DNA of 64,000 nucleotides from Melastoma dodecandrum (Eukaryota > Streptophyta > Magnoliopsida > Myrtales > Melastomataceae): contig JARUPY010000424.1 of assembly GCA_029817715.1 (NCBI GenBank), positions 1 to 64,000 on the forward strand, given 5' to 3'. Shown one piece after another: positions 1-10,935 of this stretch. Below the pieces are notes generated by a model. The model did no database searches. It was given only the letters and a program-made list of their open reading frames with translations, and was not told the DNA's origin. The stretch's first letter is position 1, and each line of letters opens with the position of its first letter. A program made the position numbers and the translations under genes.

Positions 1-1124
1 CAGAGACTTCATCACCCCTCGACGGGAATGTCGATTGGCTCTCCTGCGGCATGGAGGCATCAACTAGACTGAAGGTCGCATTAACTGGATGTGTGAATCT
101 GGAAGTAGATGCTGCCTTGATCTTCCATTTCGTATTCATCAAAGCTTAATTTATTACATCAAAAGGAAAACCTAAAAAGTTAATATTACAGAGTTTTTCG
201 TCCTCTTCGGCATCTTGCCCTCTAAGGGCCATGGATTATACCTGCCATCGTGGCGGCTTACATTTATATTACTGACTAATTCGTCATAAATGTTGAGTTG
301 AAGATGTCATCGATACTCATCCTCCATTACTTACTTTTTCTCTTTTTTTTTTAAATCCCCTCTTATATTAAACAAAAATTTGAAAACCCACTGCTCCCAA
401 TTTACTAAAGAAATGTTACGGGAAAGTCATTCCCACTGAGCAACTTTTTTTTTGGTACAATAAAAAAATAAAGACCAAAGAAGTATAAAAGAAAAAAACC
501 ACCCACACAATAATATTAATATTTTGATTGGTCTAATTGGCAAGGAGTTTGTTAGTTCATTTTAGGATGTCCTCGATTGTCGAAACATATTACTCAGTTC
601 AACCTTATTAAAAAACCCATTTCTTAGGATCGAGTTCGAATTAGCTCTCGCGGGAACAAAAAAAATGTTAATATTTTCTTTACCTTTAGAGAAACACAGA
701 CATGTGCCATCTGATTACTTTAATGGCACCAAAAAATTTGATTTTTTTTAAATGTGTAACAACAAAAATAAAAATACAAATATAAATAAAACAATCAAAT
801 ATCGTATGGTGTTAGCATAGTAATAAAGCCGGACAAATCACAGCTCACTTAACCCTTTTGGATATATTCTCATCCACTAATCACAACCTCTTCTGACATC
901 CTTTCGAATTATACTTCCACACGAAAGTGACATGGGCGATTGTAACATTTTACTCTTTTTTTAACTTAAAGGCAATTTCTTTGTGGTTGGGCGGGACCAT
1001 TACCCTCATCTCCCTTGTTTCGTTTCTAATACTTGTAATCCAATTTTCTTCTCCTTTTTCCTATTTCTACCATGAGATCAAAATTTTTCATTTATTATAA
1101 CCGCTGTTAAACCTGAATTATTTT
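1..1124. other. AT-rich intergenic DNA, no gene seen
   Basis: No reading frame with a recognisable product is present. The stretch is AT-rich with many short homopolymer runs. The only structured piece is a possible SINE remnant at about 526-664, listed separately. Confidence 0.6.
526..664 (+). repeat. Possible degenerate SINE (tRNA-like A and B boxes)
   Basis: A segment resembling a pol III A box (ggtctaattggcaaggag, near 528-545) is followed about 90 bp later by a B-box-like segment (gatcgagttcgaatt, near 628-642). It ends in an A-rich tail near 657-664. This order and spacing fit a plant tRNA-derived SINE, but both boxes deviate from consensus and I see no clear target-site duplication. 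Confidence 0.3.
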
Positions 1125-1860
1125 AATTTAAATTTTTCGTTTTTACTTAAAATAAACTTTTTTCTGCATGAACTCGACCGATTACTGAGAACGACGCTAG
1201 GAGTCATTTTTGTCAACACAATTCTACTGTGGGATCGACCCTTGCTTGCCCTCTTGCTATTCTAGTTAGGTCGAAATACGATTTTTTTTTTGTTGCGTTA
1301 AACAATGTGTATCACACCCCATGATTACAAAGCTTACTTGGTGTAACCGAGTCTCTGATTTCTACAGGATATATCCAAGAGTCTAACTAGCCAGCAGGGC
1401 GGCAGGAAGGGCAAAATATTATGGGGAATAGATGATACGAGTCTTTTGATCCAGTGAGGTTTGTTCGGCGAACGGAATCACAACGCCGGAATATTTTATT
1501 TTTTCACAACGAAACTATCACATGTGATTCGAACGTGGTCATTGTAATGAAAAAATGAAATTGTATTTATAAAGCCAAAAAGATTGCTATCAAGTTCGAT
1601 GGCATACAACCCTGAAATTGATCAGAAAGGAATTTAAAACAGGGAAGGGTGGAAAGGTCGTTAGAATTGATGCTGGTGCGGTAGGACACCAGGCTTCCTG
1701 TGTGTATGTCGGATTGTGAAATGTGTTGAAGTATCGATACCTGTGACGATGACATGATGGAGTTCGACCAGAGACTGTGATAGGCTGGAAATCAAGGCTT
1801 CTGCAGGCTGGAAATCTGGAGTGCTAAGGACTGAGAATCTGGAGAGGAAACCGGAAGAGC
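1125..1860 (+). repeat. Dispersed repeat, copy 1 (matches 30727-31410)
   Basis: This stretch aligns along its length with 30727-31410 in the same orientation, with small insertions and deletions. Shared landmarks are the 'gggatcgacccttgcttg'-like segment, 'ctattctagttaggtcgaaat', 'gtgatgataga'-type spacers and repeated 'ctggaaatc' words near the end. The first part resembles leader or LTR sequence of plant gypsy elements, but no PBS or terminal repeat is visible. I infer a fragment of a repetitive family, probably an LTR or untranslated region. Confidence 0.6.
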
Positions 1861-2074
1861 TATCCGGGAACGGACAATGCTCTTTAGGCTTTGAACTTGA
1901 ATGCCGTGGTGTATGTTAAGTGAAGATCATCTTCTTATTTATAGAGTAATCATTCTTTGATGATCAAGTCTGGAGCCTTCCGTGTTTTTTTTTAAACGGA
2001 AAACAAGTGCGGCACAAACGTCCCTAAAAACTTACCGGTATCATTTCGTAGACTTAGTTTTTTTGTAGACACCC

Positions 2075-2354
2075 TGTTGGTGTATTGGATCCAACCTGAT
2101 ATGAAATATCTTAGGAAATATCTTAGAAAAATCTTAGAAAATATTTTAAAGATTTTATAGGAGATTACAGTATCTTTTATTTAAGATTTTGTTTGAGGAT
2201 TTTATTTGATTTCTATTAGATTATATTTTTGACCCTATAAATAGTCTTGTCGTCCAGATGTGTAACTTTTTCACTTTTGAGTTTGTTTAATAAAAGTAGA
2301 CGAGGAGTTTCTACTGTGAAGAGGAATATGGTTCCTACACCGGGAACATCTACA
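2075..2354 (+). repeat. 5' LTR of copia element 2075-7099
   Basis: The LTR is about 280 bp, begins TGTTGG and ends TCTACA. It contains a TATA-like 'ctataaata' near 2236 and a 'tttaataaaag' polyadenylation-like segment near 2288. The 3' LTR at 6832-7099 is collinear but 12 bp shorter. Confidence 0.88.
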
Positions 2355-2355
2355 A

Positions 2356-2369
2356 TTGGTATCAGCGCA
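2356..2369 (+). promoter_or_regulatory. Primer-binding site (tRNA-iMet type) of the copia element
   Basis: The sequence ttggtatcagcgc lies 1-2 nt after the 5' LTR end. It matches the usual plant copia primer site TGGTATCAGAGC with one change. Confidence 0.8.
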
Positions 2370-2471
2370 TTTGTGATTCTTTCGGGAGCTGTGGAAGTCT
2401 TGGTGAAGAATTTGGAGCGATGTTTTCCTTTTCATCCTCAAAGAAGGAGATGGAGGCAAGAGTGCATAGCA

Positions 2472-3330
2472 AGTTTCTCTTCTACGACGCACACCTATGT
2501 TTGATGGGGAGAACTATCAAGACATGGGCGGTTGAAGATCGAACCGCTTTCATGGAGGGGTATTGGTAAGCGAATTTTGTGGGAAGCAGTGGAAGGTGAC
2601 TACACCGTGGATGCACTCCCCGACAACCCTACTATCAACCAAATTCGGAAATCACAAGGAAAGAGTCCACGGAAGAAGCAAGGGCGAAGTCATGGTCATG
2701 TCTCTATGCTGCAGTGGTCGCCTACAATATTCACGAGGATATTGAAGTTCATGACTGCGAAGGATATTTGGGAATTTCTTGAAGGAGGAGTATGAAGGTG
2801 ACGAGAAGATAAGAGGGCATGAAGGTTTTGAACTTGATGAGAGGAATTTGAGAGGCAACTGTGAAGAGGTGACTATGAATAGGGGGGAAGATGATGGATA
2901 GTGTGTCGAAGGATTTCTCTAACAGATTGATCAATCTTGGCTGACAGAATCAAGTATATTTTATTTCTGGGCACTTGATTTGAAAGACGACCGTATTGTA
3001 CAGAAGGTTTTGGTGTCCACTGCCAGAACGTTTTGAAGCTACTAAATTGCATCATTGGATGAATACAAGTGGAGATCTATCGGACATAAAGCTGGCGGAG
3101 TTGGCTGAGTGCGTTGCTGGCTCACGAACAGAGAAGGCTGATGAGAAGGGAGGAAGGTCAAGTTCCTACTGAGGAAGCCATTACACAGTAAGGGTCGAAG
3201 ACAACAAAATTCTGGAAAAAAAAAAAAGGAAGAAGCCGTGGGAAAGTCAGCAGAAGGGACTGCCAGAAGGTTCATAAGGCAGAAGTAGAGGTTCTGGTGA
3301 ACATAGTGCGGCTCCTACCTAGCTGATCAG
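2472..3330 (+). pseudogene. copia gag remnant
   Basis: Translated pieces show a copia gag N-terminus: a 'MFDGENYQ' start segment near 2498, 'LWEAVEGDYTVDALPDNPT' spread over a frame change near 2570-2640, then the alpha-helical region to about 3300. Reading requires moving between frames several times, and stop codons interrupt it. The usual product is the nucleocapsid-forming structural protein of the virus-like particle. This copy cannot encode one. Confidence 0.65.
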
Positions 3331-3579
3331 AAGAAGAAACTAGATCCGTGCAAACACATGTGGGGGCAGAAGTCACCCACTGTAGGAGGCAGAAGTCACC
3401 CACATTACAAAGTTGTTGAGAGGGAGGCCAGAGAGTGAAGTGTAATAATTTGTCAGAATATTAGGGCATATTGCAAGGTTTTGTCAGGGGAAGAAAGATT
3501 CTCAGCAAAGGTGCTTACAGAAGCTGCTGCAAATCAAAGAGGTAGAATTGATGTTTACAGCATCTTGTTTTTTGCTACC

Positions 3580-5870
3580 GGATTGACACTCCCGTAGAAG
3601 CTGGCTGGTGGAATAGCGGATGTACCCAGCCACATGTACAATATAGATATAAAAGGCATTTGGCAAGTCTAGATCGAAGCTTCTATGCTCTGAGTAAGGA
3701 TCAGGGAATGGTGGATTACATTGACAGTTGGGGGAAGGGAAAGGAGAATGTAGTCATTGGATGGGTCCAGAAGAGTGCAAGGCTAATCAAGTGGGTGATG
3801 TTTTTGTATGTACCTAAGAAAATTATATTTGACAAGAAACTTGTTAAGTGTAGGTCAAACTCGTGCAAAAGGGGTTACAAGGTGATTGTATCGAAGAAGG
3901 GGTTCTGTATGATAGCAGATTCATCTGGAAAAGAGATACTTAAGATTCAACATGAAGGATAAAGTGTTTCCTCTTTCGATCCAAGCATCACAGAGTCAAA
4001 AAGCTTTAGTGGCTCATATTGATGAAGTAGAAATTTGAGGCAGCAAAAAAGGCTGGGGCATTTTCCATAAGCAAGGAGCCATCATAGATATTCTGCTGAA
4101 CGAATGAGATGGCAGTTGGACTCTTAACAATTCTACAGCAGAAGCGATGCATCTTTACTGCAAACGTGTGTGCTGGGAAAGCTAGCGAGGCTTCCTTTCA
4201 AAAGTACGGACTTGGAGAGCTAGTAAAAAGCTACAGCTTAGTAACCACACAGATGTTTGTGGACCGGATGTCGGAGGCTTCCATAAATGGAAGCAGGTAT
4301 TTCATCATTTTTATTTGATGACTTCTTCCCAGAATGTGTTGGATTTACTATCTTGAAGGCTAACAGTCTGAAGTTGCAGAGACTTTCGGAAGTTTAAAAA
4401 TCTTTGTGGAAATAGGAGAGTGGGAGGAGTATACAGATTGTGAGGTCTGACAATGGGATCAGAGTATTACTTCTGCCAGTATTCAGGGTCCATCTGTGAA
4501 GAATTTCCGGAGTGCCAGCATCAGTTTACTGACACCATATTCACCTACAACCAAAATGGGGTGAGTGAACGGAAGAACAGAAGGCATCATGGAGATGGCA
4601 AGATGCTTGATGCAGGAGAAGGAAGATGCCGAAAGAAGTTTGTTTGGGCAGAAAGCTTGCCAAAATACTGCAAGTATTTCTGTTGAACAAACTACCTACA
4701 AAGTCGGTAAATATGGAAGACACCTCATGAGGCTTGGTATGGAGTCAAAGCCTACTATGAAGAAACCTGAAAGGTATTTGGTTGCGTTGGTGTTTATACA
4801 CATTGTTCCCTTTCTGTGAAAAGGGACAAGTTAGACCAGTAGGCAGAAGCTGGTATTTTTTGTTGGATTATAGCATGAAATCGAAGGCATTATAAAGTTT
4901 TATCAGCCACAGAATGATGAAGATAAATTGTGAGCAGAGATGTCAAGTTCTTTTGAAAGAAGAAAGATGGATCTGGTCGGACAGAGAATCAAACTGCTGA
5001 GCATTACATGGTCATGTGTCCACATAAGCCTATTTTTGGAGCGAACAAAACGTTTGAGGAGCAGAATGCTGAGGGACAAGAATGTCGAGCATCAACTCAG
5101 TTCTGACACAACAAATTGATGATCCCACCTCTAAGGAGAGTACGAGATTCATTGACTGAAAATACTATGAACGAGTGCAATGTAGCAGTTTTTAGAACCT
5201 GCTGGATTTGAGGATGCAAAGGCAAGATAGATAGATGGCTAGTTTGCGAATGCAGGATGGAGCTAGCTATTGATTGAGAAGATTCAGACATGGGAGCTTG
5301 TGGATAGACCTAGCCGATCTGAAAGGTATATATGAGTTAAGTGGGTCAACAGAACGAAGCTTAACCCAGATGGTTCCAGATGAACAAGCATAAAGCTTGG
5401 CTTTGTTGTGAAGGGCTACTCCTCCAAGTTATGGGAGGTAGATTATTCAAGAGACCTTTGCTCCTTGTGGCAAAGACTTGACACAATCAGGTTGATAACT
5501 TGCAAATGCTGTGCAGAAAAAGAATGGAAGGGTATTTCAACTTGACGTTAAATCCGCATTTCTTAAGTGGGACTTCGTTGCAGGAGGAGATTTATGTAGA
5601 GACAACCAGAAGGTTTCTGGGTTGCAAGACCGTGAACAAAAGGTGTACAGATTGAAGAAGGCTTTGTATGGGTTGAAGCAAGCTCCAAGGGCTTTGGTAC
5701 AGTAAGATTGATAAATTATTTTGTTGAGTTAGAGATTTGAAAGAAGCCGCAGTGGAGCACTCTCTGTATGTCAGGAAAGGTTTGATATGAGTGTAGATTA
5801 TTATTTCCTTAGTACGTGGATGATCTTCTGTTACTGGAAATGATCATAAACCTCACCAATACATGAAGCT
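3580..5870 (+). pseudogene. copia pol remnant: protease, integrase and RT
   Basis: Pieces in different frames follow copia pol order. 3660-3960 resembles the protease/GAG-pre-integrase region (segments such as 'VMFLYVPKK'). 4230-4320 has the integrase core start 'SEASINGSRYFIIFI'. 4450-4620 covers the next integrase block, ending 'QNGVSERKNRR'. 5510-5705 is RT, with 'FQLDVKSAFL' and 'YRLKKALYGLKQAPRA'. Near 5815 a degraded YVDD box region ('YVDDLL') can be read. Frameshifts and stops separate every block. Confidence 0.75.
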
Positions 5871-6391
5871 AAAGCAGAATCTGATGCGGATGTTTGAAAT
5901 GACAGACTAGGGAGAAATGTCCATTCTTCCATTGGCATGGAGGTAAATCAAAGTCCAGGTGAGATCTTCCTGTGTCAAAAGAAGGTATGTTGGAGAAATT
6001 TTGAAAAGATTTCGGATGGAGGAGTGCAAAAGTGTTAACAACTTCCACATGAATCAGAAGGAGAAACTGAGCAGAAACAATGGTTTCTGCTCCTGCAGAC
6101 AATGCATTAATACAGAAGGGATTTAATTCCCCCCAGCTAATGTGTTGCCATAATGTACTTGACAGCAACTCGACCAGGATATTTTATTTTCTGTAAGTGT
6201 GCTTTCAAGGTTTCTACACCTGTTGCTACAGGAAGAGTACACATGACTGGAGCTGCGAAAAGGGGGCCTCAGGTATCTCAAAGGAACGAAGTCCCCCACC
6301 CCCCCTCATGGTAGTTGGGAAGTACAGAAGGTGTTAGAAATTTGAGCTTTATGGTTTTTCTGATAGTGATCTGGGCTGGTTTGTAGATGAC

Positions 6392-6817
6392 ATGAAGAGT
6401 ACTTCTGGGTATTGTTTCTCCTTGGGATCGGCTTGTTTCTCATGGTGCTCAAAGAAACAAGAAATTATAGCTCAATCGACTGTAGAAGCTGAGTTTGTTG
6501 CAGCAACAGGTACTGTAAATCAAGCTATTTGGTTGAGGAAGCTTCTCGATGATATGGGTTACAGAATGGAGAAGGAGACGAAAGTCTCTGTTGCTAACCA
6601 AGCTGCACTGGCGATTTCAAAGAATCCAGTTTTTCATGGTAAAACAAAACACTTTAATGTGAAGTATTATTATCTTAGAGAAGTGCAGCAAATGGGAGAA
6701 GTAGAGCTGATTTACTATTCTACAGAAGATCAGCTAGCCGATATTTTCACCAAGTCATTTCACCATAGCAGATTTGAGTGGCTTCGACAGAAAATTGGCG
6801 TGTCTATCAGCTCTTGA
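6392..6817 (+). pseudogene. copia RNase H domain remnant (141 codons open)
   Basis: This is the best-preserved piece of the element. The reading frame shows '[35 protein letters not shown]' features split here as '[18 protein letters not shown]', then '[15 protein letters not shown]', '[12 protein letters not shown]' and '[10 protein letters not shown]', all standard copia RNase H and C-terminal landmarks. It ends 11 bp before the polypurine tract (aatgaggagtt) and the 3' LTR at 6832. It would remove RNA from the RNA:DNA hybrid during reverse transcription. Alone it is not functional. Confidence 0.85.
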
Positions 6818-6831
6818 TCCAATGAGGAGTT

Positions 6832-7099
6832 TGTTGGTGATTGGATCATGACTGATATGAAAATCTTAGGAAATATCTTAGAAAAATCTTAGGAAATATT
6901 TTAAAGATTTTATAGGATATACAGTATCTTTTATTTAAGATTTTGTTTGAAGATTTTAATTTGATTTTCTTTAGATTATTTTTAACCCTATAAATAGGGC
7001 TTGTCGTCAGATGTAACTTTTCACTTTGAGTTTGTTTAATAAAAGTAGAGAGAGTTTCTACTGTGAAGAGGTTTGGTTCCTACACCGGGAACACCTACA
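6832..7099 (+). repeat. 3' LTR of copia element 2075-7099
   Basis: The LTR is about 268 bp, begins TGTTGG and ends CCTACA. It is preceded by a purine-rich tract ending in gaggagtt and followed by the caccc target duplication at 7100-7104. Confidence 0.88.
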
Positions 7100-7104
7100 C
7101 ACCC

Positions 7105-10100
7105 CCTCTTATAGACATATTGTCTCATAGACACACTCCTACACTATGGCTAGGGACACTCTTAGCACTATGCCGCGTCCAAATTTCTTGCGTGAACAGA
7201 AGCCTTCATGAAAGAAAGAGAGCAACAAATAAACTACATTGTCAGAAGGCTGGAGAGTAAAGACGCCGACAAAACATCTATGGAAGAAAGTTCGCGCACC
7301 CAAGTTGACAAAGGAAAGTGAGTCATGACTGTTAATGATTTGGCAAAGCACACGCCCGTTGTTGAAGATCCTATTCCAACGAAAGCAATTATGGAATTAA
7401 TAAAATAAACTGTGAAGAGCAAGCTTGATCGCAATAATACTTTGTTGCAGAGGTCGCCTTCATCTTTTCAACAATGAACAAATAATCACGCCCCGAAACG
7501 ACCTTCTTGATAAAATGAACCGTGGCTCTAATGAATCCTGTCAAGTAAAGGAATAAGTGAGTAAAGTGGAATATCACAAGTATCCTGAGAAAATGTCAAG
7601 GGAATATTGGGCGATGATCTATATGCACCGAGAGAAATAACCTTAATTTCGGATACTGCGATCACAAATCAGTGACAAACGAGTAAATTATTTTGAGAAA
7701 AGTGATGATGATTTAACTCTCTAAACTCACTAAGCCAAATGGACGTGGTATGGTGTTATGCCTCGCTAATGAAATAAATAAAATGTGATGAATAGAAGAC
7801 AAGAAAAAAAAAGAATATAATCTGTATGGTCTCTACATTTTATTTATAATTCTCTCGAAAAGAATGAATTTCGAAACTTTTGGCTATGGGAAAGATTGGA
7901 ATTAGTGATATTATAATACCAAAAATAAGGGTATGGAAGATTTTGAAGATGAGAGGGTGAATATATTCCTAATTTTAGTCCTAATACATTGATGATCGAG
8001 CCAAATTCATATAGTCGAGAATATGGATACGAGTATATGGTCACAAGCTTAAGGACGACGAACAAGTTAAAGAATTTTGTCCCTCTGCATTTGGTTAAAA
8101 AGAGGAAAAGAAATAAAATTGGAAATTCACCAAAGGGGATTAAATAATGTTACATTCCACAATAATAATATTTTACACTTCCATTTTCATTTCCTCCCAA
8201 TTGTAGAATGATTGAGTTTTGGTTTACCGGCCAAAATTCATATTAGGCCAAAAAACAAGATGAGATCATCAGAAGAAATGTTATTTGGGAAGTGGCATAA
8301 AATTGGCTACAAATTTCCTCATAATTGGGAAAGTGCACTTCTCAAGATTTCTTAATACCCATGCGTCCCGAAGAACTTGAGTTGGAGAGTCTTTGGATAG
8401 AGTTCGCCCATTGTCGTAAAGATTTTGAAGAAGAAATCAAGGATGCTGAGGATCTTAATAACGCGACGAGGAAGGCGAATGTGAAAAGTAATGAACACGA
8501 TCCGTGTCGTCGTGGAGACCACGATGGGAGATTAGATAAAGAAAATGGGATTAAATGTCATACGTTACGAATTCATTGTTCAAGAAATTCGAGATATATG
8601 TGTAAGGTTTTTACATCCATGAACAACAAACTCACCCACAAGATGATATTGCAAACAAGTATCTGCAATAGGGAGGGAGACTTGCTTCAAGTTAATGCGT
8701 TGAGTTTGCACATTATAGAGAATCCAACACCGTGAACAAGGTGTTGATGAGAATAATTAGGTGTTTCTGTTACCTTAACTTCATCGACCGTCAATGACTC
8801 CATAAATCTGCTAGTGTTAATCAAGAAATGAGTGCGCAATTAATCATCTCAGATATTGTCGTAGCGTAGTGGGCATGCACCGATGGTCTACGTTGGTCTT
8901 CCGTCAGCAAGACAAACTATTTAGCCATAACTAAGTAAAAACAAACGGGCGATCATGATTATCAAATAGAGGAAGAAGATGGGCAGAAAGGTTGTTTAAG
9001 GGCAAGAACAACTTATCAAAGGAAGAATTCCCGCACATAGAGAAACGCAACGTCTGAGATATTAATAGAGGCAAATAGAGAAACCCACACATCACAAATA
9101 ACATTCTTATCAAAATAGTTGATTGTAAAAAAGAAGACAAAACAAAATGTTCGACCCGAAAGTGACCGCGGACAAGCTGGACGCCGAACACGTCGGAAAT
9201 CTCTCGCTCGCATAAAAGAAATGATATTAAATAAGGAAGAACTCTCCGGTCCAAAATATAATGCCATGCGAAGTGAAGTATTTTAGCATCACGTCGACAG
9301 AAGTTGTGGGGTTGAGAATCTGATGAAAAAATAATAATTTAAAGGAGAAGGATCCTGCCGGTAACATTTTGATTAAAACAAAATACACTGGATTCAAAAA
9401 ATTGCAAGAGACTATGAACGCGAAGATTACCCTAATTCTATTTCTCTTTATACCGTAAGCTATGCACGAGAAACAAATTAAAGTAGGGGTGTTTATAGAT
9501 ATTAAATTTTTATCTATAGTGTCATCATAACACGGGACCCATATTAAGTCTAATTTGTATGGATTGTAAATAGTCCACAAACCTGAATCCATGAAATAGA
9601 AAGCATTCGGGTCGTGAATGAAGGAAAGGCTCAACCCATGTATTCTTATAAGTTCATAAAATGGTTACAAGCCCAACCCAAACATTATTTTGGGCCAAAT
9701 TAAACCCAAGTTCAAGCCTGACTCATAGCCCGGTCCATGACCAGTTTCCTAATTTAAAGCAGCCCTGAAGCCCGATAAATAGAGACCTCTTCAAGGAATA
9801 ATACATCACACACTACACACATGGCTACACACACAAACGTCATTCTTTGAAGATCGAATAAAAGTAATTCACGTGTTTCGTCTGTGACTAATGATAGAAC
9901 CCGTTACATATTTTAATACGACAATTTGTACGCTAATATTTTCGTGCGAGATTTTAGTGTTTATAAATTTGAAATTTGTGACGCCAGGACGGTGATGATC
10001 CCAAGAGACCGATGCGGAATGACGTCATTTCCAACTCGAGGATGGAACCCGCCACGATGAGAAGCCAAGGCGCCAAAGCTGCTGCCAAAGGAATGCCTAA

Positions 10101-10126
10101 AGGCGATGGCGGAGGCGGAGTGGTGG
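7105..10126. other. AT-rich intergenic DNA, no gene recognised
   Basis: No product is recognisable on either strand. The longest open frame on the plus strand (8325-8735, 136 codons) has no motif I know and irregular codon content. Around 9650-9960 the sequence has LTR-like words (an 'ataaatag' box near 9775, 'cgaataaaagtaattc' near 9857), but no partner repeat is visible in the window. Copia (left) and CRM (right) insertions bound this stretch. Confidence 0.5.
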
Positions 10127-10131
10127 CAGAA

Positions 10132-10935
10132 TGGTACAGGGACGGCAAGGAATAGATGATTCCTAAACCGAAAAACGAATGGGGACGTCACTGAAAAGGG
10201 TGCGGAATGGAGTGACGCTCGGTATGGACGGAAAGTGTGTGGGGTAGGCGGCTGAATGATAAAAATGAGGGGTTGAAATCAACCTCCACGGATACAGATG
10301 CACCCACCGTGAAAGAAGACTCGGGTAGACTCGTTTGACCGTGGATACAGATACACCACCACGAACAAGACGAGGGCGAGGCACAACACGGAGGATACAG
10401 ATACACCAACCACCGGTTGATACACTCTACTCAATCCGCACTTGGAAATCCACCAAATGAAGAACGAGGTTTGAAGGAGAATCCACTCACTTCGATAAAA
10501 GACACTAAGTCTGATAAGGGTTTATAATTTTTCAAAAGCTTCCTTTCAAATGAGTACAAGGTGCCCATTATATAGGGAACACCTGAAGGAGAACTTAAAT
10601 GCACGAAATGAACCTAGGGTAGATGCATGCAAGGCCAGATTCATGGACGAACCATAAATGGCTTATTGGAAATGCAACAAAGTAAATGCAAAGCATAAAT
10701 GAGGAATGCGAAATGATTCAGCTTCCTCGAGGCTCTTCATCTTCGAGACTCTTGGCTTGGCCGACTCTTCGTTGCTCAGTCGCTGATCGCGTCGACTTGC
10801 ATCTCCTTGAGTCGCGTCGACTTGGTCGCTCACTCCTTGAGTCGCGTCGACTTGGTCGCTCACTCGCTAGCGAGTAAAGTGACTCCTTTCTTGCTGCGCG
10901 TCGACGGGGATAAGTTGTCGCCCGTCTTTGTATCA
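10132..10935 (-). repeat. 3' LTR of the CRM-type element
   Basis: The LTR is 804 bp. In element orientation it starts TGATACAAAG (plus-strand end 10935) and ends at 10132. The preceding polypurine tract reads aacaaggggagga on the minus strand (10936-10948). A duplicated 26-32-bp word containing 'ccttgagtcgcgtcgacttgg' occurs twice near 10803-10860. Confidence 0.88.

Larger units (their letters stand above)
2070..7104 (+). mobile_element. Old Ty1-copia retrotransposon (complete but degenerate)
   Basis: Two direct LTRs (2075-2354 and 6832-7099) flank gag-pol remnants in the order gag, protease, integrase, RT, RNase H, which is the copia order. The element is flanked by a 5-bp target-site duplication, caccc, at 2070-2074 and 7100-7104. 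A tRNA-iMet-type primer site, tggtatcagcgc, follows the 5' LTR. Coding regions carry many stops and frameshifts and the LTRs differ by indels, so this is an old, inactive copy. Its LTR 3' part shares the 'cctacaccgggaaca' block with the mini-copia at 41190, so the two are probably one lineage. Confidence 0.9.

Noticed and set aside
8325..8735. 136-codon plus-strand open frame that could be a small gene
   Set aside because: No recognisable motif, no neighbours of the same type, and it lies in AT-rich DNA between retroelements.
9650..9960. Possible solo LTR (TATA-like and polyadenylation-like words)
   Set aside because: No second copy, PBS, PPT or target duplication found. The words are too common to support a feature.
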